Assembly (NCBI GenBank): GCA_009695205.1
Contig: SIBK01000019.1
Location: 1-64,000 of the forward strand
DNA: 64,000 bases
Direction: 5' to 3'
From: Pedosphaera sp.
GTDB taxonomy: Bacteria; Verrucomicrobiota; Verrucomicrobiia; Limisphaerales; UBA9464
Part shown: positions 56,008-64,000 of the stretch, piece by piece
Numbering within the stretch: position 1 is the first letter of the stretch
Layout of the letters: every line of letters begins with the position of its first letter
Notes under the pieces: model-generated
Seen by the model: only the letters and a program-made list of their open reading frames with translations
Databases searched by the model: none
Told to the model about the DNA's origin: nothing
Made by a program: the position numbers and the translations under genes

Positions 56008-58605
56008 TTAAGAAAATAGATCCAGCTGCGGCGGCGGTGTCAGCTCTTGAAGTTTGTTTCGTTCGGCTCGATGCCGCTGGCCACGGCGGGGTTGGCCTTC
56101 CGGGGTCAGCTCCGACTCTTCGAGATTGCGGAGAATCTCCTTGGCGCGGTCGATGACGGATTTCGGCACACCTGCGAGACGCGCCACCTGGATTCCGTAG
56201 CTCTTGTCGGCGGCGCCTTCTACGATCTGGTGCAGGAAGACGATCTGATCGTTCCATTCGCGGACTGCGACATTATAGTTTCGGACGCGCGGCAGCTTGA
56301 TGGCCAGCTCGGTCAATTCGTGGTAATGGGTCGCGAAAAGAGTTTTTGCGCCAACCTGATGATGCAGGTGTTCGACGATGCTCCAGGCGAGACTCAAACC
56401 ATCAAACGTGCTCGTGCCGCGGCCGATTTCGTCGAGGATTATTAGGCTGCGGGCGGTGGCGTTGTTGAGGATGTTGGCGGCCTCGCTCATTTCGACCATG
56501 AACGTGCTCTGGCCGCGCGACAGATCGTCGCTGGCGCCGATTCGAGTAAAGATGCGGTCGAGCAAGTCGATGCGAGCCCGCGTGGCCGGGACGAAGCTCC
56601 CGGTATGAGCGAGCAGGGCGAGCAGCGCCACTTGACGAATGTAGGTGCTCTTGCCGGCCATGTTGGGGCCGGTCATGAGAGCTAATTGGACCGCGGGTGT
56701 GCCGGTTGTTGTAATGCCTAGTCGTGTGTCATTGGGAACGAACCGCTCGCCGCCGCCAGCGGCTAAGGTTTGGTCAAGGACGGGGTGTCGGCCTGCTTCG
56801 ATCTGCAGGATTCCTTCATCGCCGACATGAGGTCGGATCCAGTCGTGCAATCGGGCGCTTTCGGCAAAGGCTGCGAGGACATCCAGTTGGGCGATGGCCG
56901 CCGCGGTTTGTTGAATTGGCCGGAGCATGGCGAGAACCTCCTCCCGGACTTTGAGGAACAGTTCGTACTCGAGTTTCTCGGCCCGTTCCTGTGCGCCGAG
57001 AATCTTCGACTCCATCGCCTTCAATTCCGGCGTGATGAACCGTTCGCCATTGGCGATCGTCTGTTTGCGGGTGTATTCCGGCGGAACCTTGGACAGGTTG
57101 GCTTTGGTGATCTCGATGAAATAGCCGAATACGGAATTAAAACCGACTTTGAGGGACGGAATCCCGGTGCGGGCAATCTCGTCTTGCTGCAGTCGGGCAA
57201 GCCATTCCCGCCCGTCGCGCGAGGCGGCCTTTAATTCATCGAGTTCGACGCTGAATTTTTCGCGAATGAGGCCGCCCTCTTTGACTGCCAACGGGGGTTC
57301 GTCCGTGATGGCGTGGGCGAGCAGTTCCACGAGGGCGGGTAGCTCGCATAACTGCGACGTGAGATCCGCCAGCAGGCTGTCGAATGGGATCGCCGGCTCT
57401 TCGGGTACCAGATCCCGCAGGGATTCCTGCGAGGCTGCGGAGGGGGTTCCTGCGAGCTGAAGGAGAATTCCGCGAATGGGCGGTACTTGTTCCAACGCCA
57501 TTCGGAGCGCTTGCAGGTCACGGCCGTTTCCACTGCCGAGACTCAACCGTCCCAGGGTTCTCTCAAGATCCCGGACGCCCGCAACCTTGGTGCGAAAGGC
57601 TTCCAGCGCGCCAAGATGATCCAGCCAAGTTTGGATGGCCTCCTGGCGAGTGTGGATCGCGGTGGTTGCGGATAGCGGCTGGGTCAGCCAGTCACGAAGC
57701 CGACGAGCCCCCATGGGCGTTACCGTTCGGTTCAAGGCGCCGAACAGCGTGATATTGCGGGCTGAATCACGATTCAATGGCTCCAGGATTTCCAGATTGC
57801 GCAGGGAAATGCTGTCCAGCACCAAGTGATCCGTAACCTGATAACATAGGAGCCGGGTGAGATGAGCCACATCCCGTCTCAAGTGCTGGACAAGATAGTG
57901 CAGCACGGCGCCAGCGGCGCCGACGGCTGCGGGGCGGTTGCGGAGGCCAAACCCGTCCAGTGTGGCGACCTTAAAGTGTTCCCGGAGCGTGAACACAGCG
58001 GTGTCTGCCTGAAATGTCCAGTCTTCGTGACCATTCGGGTGGCCGCGCACCTCCGCCAGGAGATCCCGCAACGTATTGTCTGCGGACGGATAAATCAGTT
58101 CCGCGGGCCGCAGTCGTTCGAGTTCTGTCAGGAGGCCCCTGGAGTCTTCGAGTTCTGTGACTCGAAAATCGCCGGTGGTGAGGTCCACCACGGCGAGGCC
58201 ATAGGCCTTTCCCACCGCGCAAGCGGAGGCCAGAAAATTGTTACGCTCCGCGACGAGGATACGATCGTCCGAGTGAGTTCCCGGGCTGAGAATCGCGGTA
58301 ACCTCCCGGTGCACCAATTTTCCGGGTGTGGCCTCCTCCACCTGATCGCAGATGGCGACCTTTTTGCCGGCCTTCAAGATGCGGGTAATGTATCCGTTGG
58401 CGGCGTGGTGCGGGATGCCGCACATGGGAACAACGCCGCGCTTGGTGAGAGCGACGTTTAGGAGTTGAGCTCCCTCCTGGGCGTCTTCGAAAAACATCTC
58501 GTAGAAGTCACCAAGGCGGAAGAACAGAAGGGTATCCTTGGGCAACTCCCCTTTGATGCGCCGATATTGGGCCATCATGGGTGTGAGCGGCGATTCGGAG
58601 GACAT
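56008..58605 (-). CDS. mutS: DNA mismatch repair protein MutS
   Basis: 865 aa, complete. N-terminal mismatch-binding FFRLGDFYEMFFEDA (Phe-x-Glu), connector and lever regions, ATPase domain with Walker A GPNMAGKSTYIRQVAL, Walker B SLIILDEIGRGTSTFDGLSL and the trans-His TLFATHYHELTEL. It recognises mismatches and recruits MutL (not in this window). Intact start MSSESPLTPMMAQYR. Confidence 0.97.
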   Translation of the reverse strand: MSSESPLTPMMAQYRRIKGELPKDTLLFFRLGDFYEMFFEDAQEGAQLLNVALTKRGVVPMCGIPHHAANGYITRILKAGKKVAICDQVEEATPGKLVHREVTAILSPGTHSDDRILVAERNNFLASACAVGKAYGLAVVDLTTGDFRVTELEDSRGLLTELERLRPAELIYPSADNTLRDLLAEVRGHPNGHEDWTFQADTAVFTLREHFKVATLDGFGLRNRPAAVGAAGAVLHYLVQHLRRDVAHLTRLLCYQVTDHLVLDSISLRNLEILEPLNRDSARNITLFGALNRTVTPMGARRLRDWLTQPLSATTAIHTRQEAIQTWLDHLGALEAFRTKVAGVRDLERTLGRLSLGSGNGRDLQALRMALEQVPPIRGILLQLAGTPSAASQESLRDLVPEEPAIPFDSLLADLTSQLCELPALVELLAHAITDEPPLAVKEGGLIREKFSVELDELKAASRDGREWLARLQQDEIARTGIPSLKVGFNSVFGYFIEITKANLSKVPPEYTRKQTIANGERFITPELKAMESKILGAQERAEKLEYELFLKVREEVLAMLRPIQQTAAAIAQLDVLAAFAESARLHDWIRPHVGDEGILQIEAGRHPVLDQTLAAGGGERFVPNDTRLGITTTGTPAVQLALMTGPNMAGKSTYIRQVALLALLAHTGSFVPATRARIDLLDRIFTRIGASDDLSRGQSTFMVEMSEAANILNNATARSLIILDEIGRGTSTFDGLSLAWSIVEHLHHQVGAKTLFATHYHELTELAIKLPRVRNYNVAVREWNDQIVFLHQIVEGAADKSYGIQVARLAGVPKSVIDRAKEILRNLEESELTPEGQPRRGQRHRAERNKLQELTPPPQLDLFS

Positions 58606-58839
58606 TCGACGAAAGGTTCAATGACCTTGGCCGAAAACCAAAGCGGAAATGCAGCCACCGGATACCTCTGTGGCAGTCTTCTAACGCGTGCGTGCGGATC
58701 CAGCGCGAGCAATCTCGGCGGTTTAGCGCGGATCTGGGTCGCCATTTTTCCTGCCCGACGCTCTCGACTTCCATTGTTTCCCCTGCTACACAACCGGGAA
58801 TCGCCTTCCGGCATTTGAGCCGGTGGCTGCTTTAACATT

Positions 58840-59721
58840 ATGAAACTTGCTGTTTCCACACTCGTCGCCGCCGGACTTCTGTCCGCATTCCTTCACGCAG
58901 AAGATCCTGCGCTGTCCAACCCCGAAGCTGCCAAACTGCTCAAGGATACAAAGGACCGCGTGGGTTACGCCTACGGCCTGAATATCGCCACCATGATGAA
59001 GCGGCAGGGAGCCGAGATGAATGCCGACATGCTGAAGCGCGCCATTGACGATGTCGCGGCGGGGAAGACTCCGTTGCTGAATGAGACGGAGGCCCGCCAG
59101 GTCATGACGTCCTATCAACAGGATCTCCGGACCAAGGGCGAAGCCAAGAAAAAGGAACAGGGCCAGAAGAACAAGATTGAGGGCGCGAAATTCCTCGAAG
59201 AGAACAAGGGCAAAGAGGGGGTCAAAACCACTGCCTCCGGTCTTCAATACAAAGTGCTGAAAGAAGGAGACGGCGCGATGCCCAAGGCCGATGACACGGT
59301 GGTTACGCATTACCGCGGAACGCTGATCAGCGGTACGGAGTTCGACAGCTCGATCAAACGCGGCCAGCCGGCTGAATTTCCAGTCAATGGCGTTATCAAA
59401 GGATGGACCGAAGGGCTGCAATTGATGAAGAAGGGTTCCAAATGGCAGCTCTTTGTGCCGTCCGAAATCGCCTACGCCGAACGGGGTGCGGGTGCGGATA
59501 TTGGTCCGAATGCCACCCTAATCTTTGAAGTGGAGTTGCTCGACATCAAGGTCAAGCCGGCATCGGCTGCCATCCAGGGCGGCCAGGGGGTTGTGACGAG
59601 TGACATCATCAAGGTGCCGAGCGCGGAGGAGCTAAAAAAAGGAGCCAAGATCGAAGTGATCAAAGCGTCGGATGTTGAAAAGCTTCAGAAGGAATCGGAG
59701 GCCGCGAAGGGGAAGAAGTAG
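58840..59721 (+). CDS. Secreted FKBP-type peptidyl-prolyl isomerase (Mip/FkpA-like)
   Basis: Signal peptide (MKLAVSTLVAAGLLSAFLHA), N-terminal helical dimerisation region (VGYAYGLNIATMMKRQGAEM), a long Lys/Glu-rich helix, and a C-terminal FKBP domain. The domain has VVTHYRGTLISGTEFDSS, GVIKGWTEGLQLMKKGSKWQ and a final LIFEVELLDI. A Lys-rich extension (EELKKGAKIEVI ... EAAKGKK) follows the FKBP core. It assists periplasmic protein folding. The next gene starts two bases on. Confidence 0.9.
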   Translation: MKLAVSTLVAAGLLSAFLHAEDPALSNPEAAKLLKDTKDRVGYAYGLNIATMMKRQGAEMNADMLKRAIDDVAAGKTPLLNETEARQVMTSYQQDLRTKGEAKKKEQGQKNKIEGAKFLEENKGKEGVKTTASGLQYKVLKEGDGAMPKADDTVVTHYRGTLISGTEFDSSIKRGQPAEFPVNGVIKGWTEGLQLMKKGSKWQLFVPSEIAYAERGAGADIGPNATLIFEVELLDIKVKPASAAIQGGQGVVTSDIIKVPSAEELKKGAKIEVIKASDVEKLQKESEAAKGKK

Positions 59722-59723
59722 CA

Positions 59724-60938
59724 ATGGCTTCGGTCAAACCGTTTGCCGCCCTCCGGCCATGCTCCGGACTCGCACGAAACATTTGTGAACTGCCGTACGA
59801 CGTGATGACGTCGGACGAGGCGCGTCTCGTTGCCCAGGGAAACCCGTTGAGTTTCCTCCACGTTAGTAAACCTGAGATTGATCTTCCGCCAGGCTCGGAC
59901 CTCTACTCACCCGCCGTTTACGCGAAAGGACGGGAGAATTTCACCCGTCTCATTCGCGACGGCAGTCTCGAGCAGGATTCGCAACCGGCCTTTTATCTGT
60001 ACCGCCAGATCATGGGGCAACATGCGCAGGTCGGACTGGTCGCCACGGCCAGTTGCCAGGAGTACCTGGATGAGGTGGTCAAGAAGCATGAACTCACCCG
60101 ACCGGACAAGGAGGATGATCGGGTTCATCACATCGAAACGCTCAACTCGCAGACCGGTCCCGTGTTTCTCACCTACCGGTCGGTTCAGGCGATCGACGAT
60201 TTTGTGGCGCGGCACCGGGTGGGTGCTCCAGCGGTGGATTTTACTGCCACAGACGGCGTCCGGCACACCTCGTGGAACATCACCTCTCAGGCCGACCTCC
60301 GGTTCATTGAGACCGAGTTCGCGAAGATTCCATTTCTATATATTGCCGACGGACACCATCGCAGTGCGGCGGCGGCCCGGGTGTTTCAGAAGCGTGGCGG
60401 AGCGGGGCAGTCGGGCCGGTTTCTCTCGGTGATATTCCCGCACGATCAGATGCAGATCTTGCCTTACAACCGGGTGTTAAGAGATCTAAACGGGCATAAC
60501 GCGGCCGGATTGCTGGCGAAGCTGGATGGCATTTTTCAAAGAGTACCCGGGGATAGCTCTCGGCCGGCACGAAAGCATCAACTTGGACTCTATATTGAAG
60601 GGCGATGGCTCGGGTTGGCATTTCGCGAAGCCGTTACCCAAATGCTGGATCCGGTCGAAAGGCTGGATGTGATGTTGCTTCAGACTCGGGTTCTGGAGCC
60701 GCTCTTTGGCATTACGGATCCGCGGACGAGCAAGCGCATCAATTTTGTCGGAGGCATACGCGGCCCGGGTGAGCTGGAGAAACGGGTGAATGAAGGCGAA
60801 TACGCCTGCGCATTTTCAATGTTTCCGACGGAGATTGAAGACTTGATGACCATTGCCGACACGGGTGGGATCATGCCGCCCAAAAGCACGTGGTTTGAGC
60901 CGAAGCTTCGCGACGCCATGTTTTGTCACCAGCTCTGA
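59724..60938 (+). CDS. DUF1015 family protein
   Basis: 404 residues, starting just after the FKBP gene. DUF1015 landmarks: FAALRPCSGLARNICELPYD, NPLSFLHVSKPEID, and central IADGHHRSAAAARVF. The ADGHHR element resembles the active-site motif of ParB-related serine kinases (SerK/SbnI); the exact reaction here is not established. Conserved C-terminus ends with GGIMPPKSTWFEPKLRD. Full-length and cytoplasmic. Confidence 0.85.
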   Translation: MASVKPFAALRPCSGLARNICELPYDVMTSDEARLVAQGNPLSFLHVSKPEIDLPPGSDLYSPAVYAKGRENFTRLIRDGSLEQDSQPAFYLYRQIMGQHAQVGLVATASCQEYLDEVVKKHELTRPDKEDDRVHHIETLNSQTGPVFLTYRSVQAIDDFVARHRVGAPAVDFTATDGVRHTSWNITSQADLRFIETEFAKIPFLYIADGHHRSAAAARVFQKRGGAGQSGRFLSVIFPHDQMQILPYNRVLRDLNGHNAAGLLAKLDGIFQRVPGDSSRPARKHQLGLYIEGRWLGLAFREAVTQMLDPVERLDVMLLQTRVLEPLFGITDPRTSKRINFVGGIRGPGELEKRVNEGEYACAFSMFPTEIEDLMTIADTGGIMPPKSTWFEPKLRDAMFCHQL

Positions 60939-61097
60939 GGAGGGCACGGACCAGCGTGGGACAGCACGTCCCTTTCCGTTCTACCTAGAGTGCCGGGCTC
61001 GCCAACGACTGGATTAGCCCGGCGGTGAATAACATGCGCCAGATTGGAACTGTCCCGGTTGCCATCCCTTCGCCGGCCGGGTAAGGTCGGCGCCATC

Positions 61098-61823
61098 ATG
61101 GCGCTGGACGAGACTGATTTTGTTGATCGTGACTATCAGAAGGCGCGCACCGGAGGCGTGGGGATTGGCTCCGGTGCCTCTGCCAGCGCTGGTTCCGGTG
61201 GAGGTGGTGGTATTGCGGCGGGCGCGGAGTCACGGGCCGATTCGCTGCGGCGGGCGCCGACCCGAGAGGAGCTCGATTCCCAATTGACCTCCACGCAACA
61301 GCAGCTTGCGAAGTTGCGCGAGACCCAAGAACAGCTCGAGCGGGCTCGCACAGCTGTGGAGGACCTGCGCCGCCGACGTGGTGAATTTCAGGCGGGCCGC
61401 GACGAACTCCGCCAGCAGCTGGGTCGGGGTGTCGGGTTGTTGGAAAAGGCGGAGTTTGAAAGCCGTCGGGATGCCGAACAATTGGGGCGGAGTTTGAGCG
61501 GGCTGAAGGAGGCGCAAGCCTTGGTCGAGAATCTGGACGAGCAGACATGGACAGACGATGACTGGGAGCAACAATTGGGCCGGGCGCTCACTACGATAGA
61601 AAATGCACACATGGAGTGGAACGGTGCGCGTCTCAAGTGGCCGATTTTGGATGGGAAGGGTTCGAGCGTTGCGGAGGCGCCGCCTCGGGTCGCGGCACTC
61701 GCCGGGATAAGCGATCTCCCGTTCACCAAACTGTGCCGTTTGGGGCTGGGGTTGACGTGGCCGCTGGTGGTCCTCGGAGGCTCAGCGCTGGGCGCCGCGA
61801 TCCTCCTCTGGTGGCGGCGTTGA
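61098..61823 (+). CDS. Unknown coiled-coil protein with C-terminal membrane segment
   Basis: ATG at 61098 is preferred over the frame opening at 61044. The N-terminus is Gly/Ser-rich (SGASASAGSGGGGGIAAG), then a coiled coil rich in Gln/Arg/Glu (about residues 60-150), and near the end a hydrophobic helix (GLTWPLVVLGGSALGAAIL). I do not recognise a family. The tail-anchored coiled-coil layout suggests a membrane-bound scaffold. It is followed by a second unknown protein with the same general style. Confidence 0.65.
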   Translation: MALDETDFVDRDYQKARTGGVGIGSGASASAGSGGGGGIAAGAESRADSLRRAPTREELDSQLTSTQQQLAKLRETQEQLERARTAVEDLRRRRGEFQAGRDELRQQLGRGVGLLEKAEFESRRDAEQLGRSLSGLKEAQALVENLDEQTWTDDDWEQQLGRALTTIENAHMEWNGARLKWPILDGKGSSVAEAPPRVAALAGISDLPFTKLCRLGLGLTWPLVVLGGSALGAAILLWWRR

Positions 61824-61833
61824 GGAACAGAGT

Positions 61834-62379
61834 ATGCAATTGTTTGCACGTAAACCGGATCCGTTGCTCGATCGCACGAAGCGTCTGAATCTGGAGATTG
61901 CCCGTCTTGAGAAGGAGATTGCCTCCTTGAATACGGCTGCCGCTCCCGCCCCTACACCCCGATTGCGCTCGACAGCTTTTGGAAATGTAATCCGCCGACC
62001 CTCAATGGGCGGGGTGCCTCCGGGGCCCGTCCTTCCTCCCAGGGAGTCACGAGCGAGTCGCCCGGCACGCCCCGGGCGTCCGGCCCTGACCCATCCTACC
62101 ATTGTTCCCGCCGACCCACGCGATCCGCATTTTAATGAGCTTGGGGTTCGGAAGTACGATCTCACAACCGCCTGGAAGCGATTGAGAATGCATCTGCGAG
62201 GGCCGACTTCGAATAATCCCCGCATGGTGAACTACCTAGCTGCAGGAAGTATTCAAGGGCTGCGGACGCTACGGTACGAACGGCGAGTTGCACGCAACCG
62301 ATTTCTCGCCTTCTTCGTCCTGCTCCTGGTAATTCTCTGGGGTCTTGCATTTACTTGGTTTCGACAGCAGGCCCGCTGA
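61834..62379 (+). CDS. Unknown protein: short coiled coil, Pro-rich linker, C-terminal helix
   Basis: 181 residues, 10 bp after the previous gene. A short N-terminal coiled coil (LNLEIARLEKEIASLNTAA) is followed by a Pro/Arg-rich linker, a conserved-looking FNELGVRKYDLTTAWKRLRM motif and a final helix (FLAFFVLLLVILWGLAFTWF). No family recognised. Probably co-transcribed and possibly interacting with the neighbour. Confidence 0.65.
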   Translation: MQLFARKPDPLLDRTKRLNLEIARLEKEIASLNTAAAPAPTPRLRSTAFGNVIRRPSMGGVPPGPVLPPRESRASRPARPGRPALTHPTIVPADPRDPHFNELGVRKYDLTTAWKRLRMHLRGPTSNNPRMVNYLAAGSIQGLRTLRYERRVARNRFLAFFVLLLVILWGLAFTWFRQQAR

Positions 62380-62514
62380 TTCCTCCGGATTCCTTGAGCG
62401 CAATCGTTAACGCTTAGCTCTTCCAAGTAGATTTTGTGAATATCTGTTTGACTAGGCTTTGGCCTTTTGTACCGTCGGCCTTCAGAAGAGGTTTTAGCCT
62501 CGGTCCCTCCTGAG
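62380..62514 (+). other. Non-coding stretch before the terminator
   Basis: No ORF of note. It can form small hairpins such as GAGGTTTTAGCCTC and CTCGGTCCCTCCTGAG (around 62488-62514). The latter resembles the CUCGGUCCnUCCgAG arm of 6S RNA, but no matching 5' half was recognised. Confidence 0.25.
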
Positions 62515-62553
62515 CCCGGTGGGCGGTCATAAGACTCCACCGGGTTTTTTTTT
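62515..62553 (+). terminator. Terminator-like hairpin with long T-run
   Basis: CCCGGTGG (62515-62522) and CCACCGGG (62537-62544) form an 8-bp perfect stem with a 14-base loop followed by nine T. It would terminate the plus-strand unit ending at 62379 and overlaps the 3' end of the convergent miaA. Confidence 0.75.
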
Positions 62554-63507
62554 ATCCGCCTTCCGCCGCAGCTTTTGCATCAAGGTATCGGCGACCGTCG
62601 CGGTGTTCGTGCAGGGTCCCACCGCAATCCATTCGCAATCCATCTGGCCACGGAACCACGTGAGTTGCCGCTTCGCCAACTGCCGGGTGCGAACTTTTAC
62701 TAACTCAATCGTTTCGCGAAGCCCGCGGACGCCGCCGAGAAGTTCAGCAACCTGTCTGTAGCCAATCGCCTGGAGTGCCGTTCGGTTCGTGGCAAGACCG
62801 GTGCCCAACAGTCGTTTCGTTTCCTCCACGAGCCCGCCGGCGAACATCTCATCGACTCGGTGGGCGATGCGCTCATGGAGGTCGCTGCGGTCGCGAACCA
62901 AACCGAAACAACGTCCCTTAAGGTCGGCAGGAATGTCCCCCCAACGCGCCCGCTGCAAGGAAAACGGCTGACCCGTGAGGCGAATTACTTCGACCGCACG
63001 CACCACCCGCCGACGGTTGTGGGGATCGATCTGATAGAATGTCACGGAATCCCGCCGTGCGAGTTCTTCCAGCAGGCTTTCAAGCGGCGTCTTGTCGAGT
63101 TCCGCGCGCAAGGAGGGATCCGCCGGGGGAGCCGATCCGAGTCCACCAAGCCACGCTCCAAAGTAGAGTCCCGTTCCGCCGCAAAGGATCGGGACCCGGC
63201 GGCGCGCCTGAATGTCCGCAACCGCAGCTTGGGCGAGTTTCACGAAGCGGGCGGCGTCGAAGGACTCCGTTAGTTCCGCGACATCGACAAGGTGTTGTCG
63301 GACGCGAGCCTGTTCGGCAATCCTGGGCTTCGCGGTTCCAATATCCATCCCCCGGTATACCTGCATCGAATCGACTGAAATAATTTCGCCCCCAAGACGA
63401 CCAGCCAACTCCATGGCCACCGCGGACTTGCCGCAGGCCGTCGGTCCCACCACCAGGACTGGTGCAAAGGATGGCCCCGAGGAAGGGGACGTCGGGTGGC
63501 CGTCCAT
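62527..63507 (-). CDS. miaA: tRNA dimethylallyltransferase (MiaA)
   Basis: 326 aa. Walker A GPTACGKS, family motif DSMQVYRGMDIGTAKP, and VDVAELTESFDAARFV. DPHNRRRVVRAVEV and a C-terminal TRQLAKRQLTWFRGQ complete the family pattern. It transfers dimethylallyl to A37 of tRNAs reading UNN codons. The stop lies inside the terminator hairpin of the converging unit. Its start follows the lspA stop within three bases, so lspA and miaA are co-transcribed. Confidence 0.95.
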   Translation of the reverse strand: MDGHPTSPSSGPSFAPVLVVGPTACGKSAVAMELAGRLGGEIISVDSMQVYRGMDIGTAKPRIAEQARVRQHLVDVAELTESFDAARFVKLAQAAVADIQARRRVPILCGGTGLYFGAWLGGLGSAPPADPSLRAELDKTPLESLLEELARRDSVTFYQIDPHNRRRVVRAVEVIRLTGQPFSLQRARWGDIPADLKGRCFGLVRDRSDLHERIAHRVDEMFAGGLVEETKRLLGTGLATNRTALQAIGYRQVAELLGGVRGLRETIELVKVRTRQLAKRQLTWFRGQMDCEWIAVGPCTNTATVADTLMQKLRRKADKKKPGGVL

Positions 63508-63509
63508 CG

Positions 63510-64000
63510 TTAGGACCCGAGGGGCGCTCGGGGGGTACCTGGACGTTCCAGCAGGGAAAGGAGAATCAGCAATCCGACGCCGGTGCAGATCGCGCTGTCA
63601 GCCACGTTGAACGCTGGGAACCCGATTTCCTGGCCACCTCGTGGGTGAAGGTGAAAATAAATGAAGTCCACCACGTACTGCCGTGCCGGAACCAGCCGGT
63701 CAACGAGATTACCTGAGATGCCGCCGAACAAGAGACCTAAGGCCACCTGTCCAGTTTTTCGCCCGGAATCAAAGCGAGTCCGAAAAAGCCACAGTAAGAC
63801 TAGGGCTATCGCGGAGACGGCCGCGAGGGCTTGGTTGTTCCCACGAAACAAACTCCAGGCTGATCCCGTGTTGCCCCAGTGGACGAATTTGAAAAATCCG
63901 TCGATGACGATTCTCTCGGAACCGTACGGGAGGGTTTGCTCCACGATCCATTTTGTCAGCTGGTCGAGCGCCAAAATGATCACGCCCAACGATAGAATTC
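63510..64000 (-). CDS. lspA: Lipoprotein signal peptidase (LspA), N-terminus beyond window
   Basis: Inner-membrane aspartyl protease that cleaves prolipoprotein signal peptides. Both catalytic regions are present: GISGNLVDRL and FNVADSAICTGVGLLIL, with the NTGSAWS loop. The frame remains open to the right edge without a convincing start (first recognisable segment ILALDQLTKW), so the N-terminus is truncated by the window. C-terminal ERPGTPRAP precedes miaA directly. Confidence 0.93.
   Translation of the reverse strand, partial: ILSLGVIILALDQLTKWIVEQTLPYGSERIVIDGFFKFVHWGNTGSAWSLFRGNNQALAAVSAIALVLLWLFRTRFDSGRKTGQVALGLLFGGISGNLVDRLVPARQYVVDFIYFHLHPRGGQEIGFPAFNVADSAICTGVGLLILLSLLERPGTPRAPLGS

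Overview
The window most likely comes from a chromosome of a Verrucomicrobiota bacterium of the Limisphaerales / Pedosphaera type. It is GC-rich with a Gram-negative envelope (waaA/KDO transferase, an LptE-like lipoprotein, BamD-like, SurA). It carries the PVC-phylum hallmark families: DUF1549/DUF1553 (PSD1) with DUF1501, a PVC-type cytochrome c/beta-propeller/HEAT protein, CotH kinase-like protein, several PQQ-like propellers, and a type IV pilin-like protein with an H-X9-DG type tail. No rRNA, tRNA or CRISPR array was recognised.

Layout. 1-8.9 kb: tail of a possible transposase, then a plus-strand set of PSD1, DUF1501, an FG-GAP propeller protein and a MoxR ATPase. 8.9-13.6 kb: envelope genes (lptE-like, bamD-like), an MlaF-like ABC ATPase and a Kup potassium transporter. 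14-15.7 kb: a CotH-like gene split by an in-frame TAG. 15.7-18.8 kb: a molybdate/tungstate-type ABC transporter on the minus strand whose binding protein carries two ModA domains in tandem. 19.4-26.8 kb: surA, pdxA, a subtilisin with P-domain, and a PVC cytochrome gene split by an in-frame TGA. 26.8-31.1 kb: a nitrogen block on the minus strand (P-II, Amt, type III glutamine synthetase) with a sigma-54-like promoter. 31.1-32.5 kb: non-coding/decayed DNA with a 105-bp tandem repeat. 32.5-40.4 kb: PQQ propellers (one wrecked), a PAS histidine kinase, CorA, waaA and a pilin-like protein.

40.7-54.8 kb is the most interesting part: a continuous plus-strand respiratory supercluster. It starts with Alternative Complex III (actABCDEF, a quinol:cytochrome c oxidoreductase) and a small membrane protein. 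A cbb3-like module follows, in which the CcoN homologue has lost all six metal/haem-ligating histidines and the CcoO homologue has Cys where the haem axial Met normally sits. It ends with a membrane cytochrome c, a Rieske protein, and a cytochrome b fused to a dihaem cytochrome c that has a LysM (peptidoglycan-binding) domain inserted into it. No competent terminal oxidase is present in the cluster, so it looks like a quinol-oxidising, cytochrome-wiring assembly possibly tethered to the cell wall.

54.9-64 kb: hpnA-like epimerase, mutS (minus), FKBP isomerase, DUF1015 protein, two unknown proteins with coiled-coil and membrane segments, and miaA-lspA (minus; lspA runs off the window).

Several conserved genes are interrupted by single stops or one-base shifts, some in homopolymers. 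This is either real decay or residual assembly error, and cannot be decided from the sequence alone.
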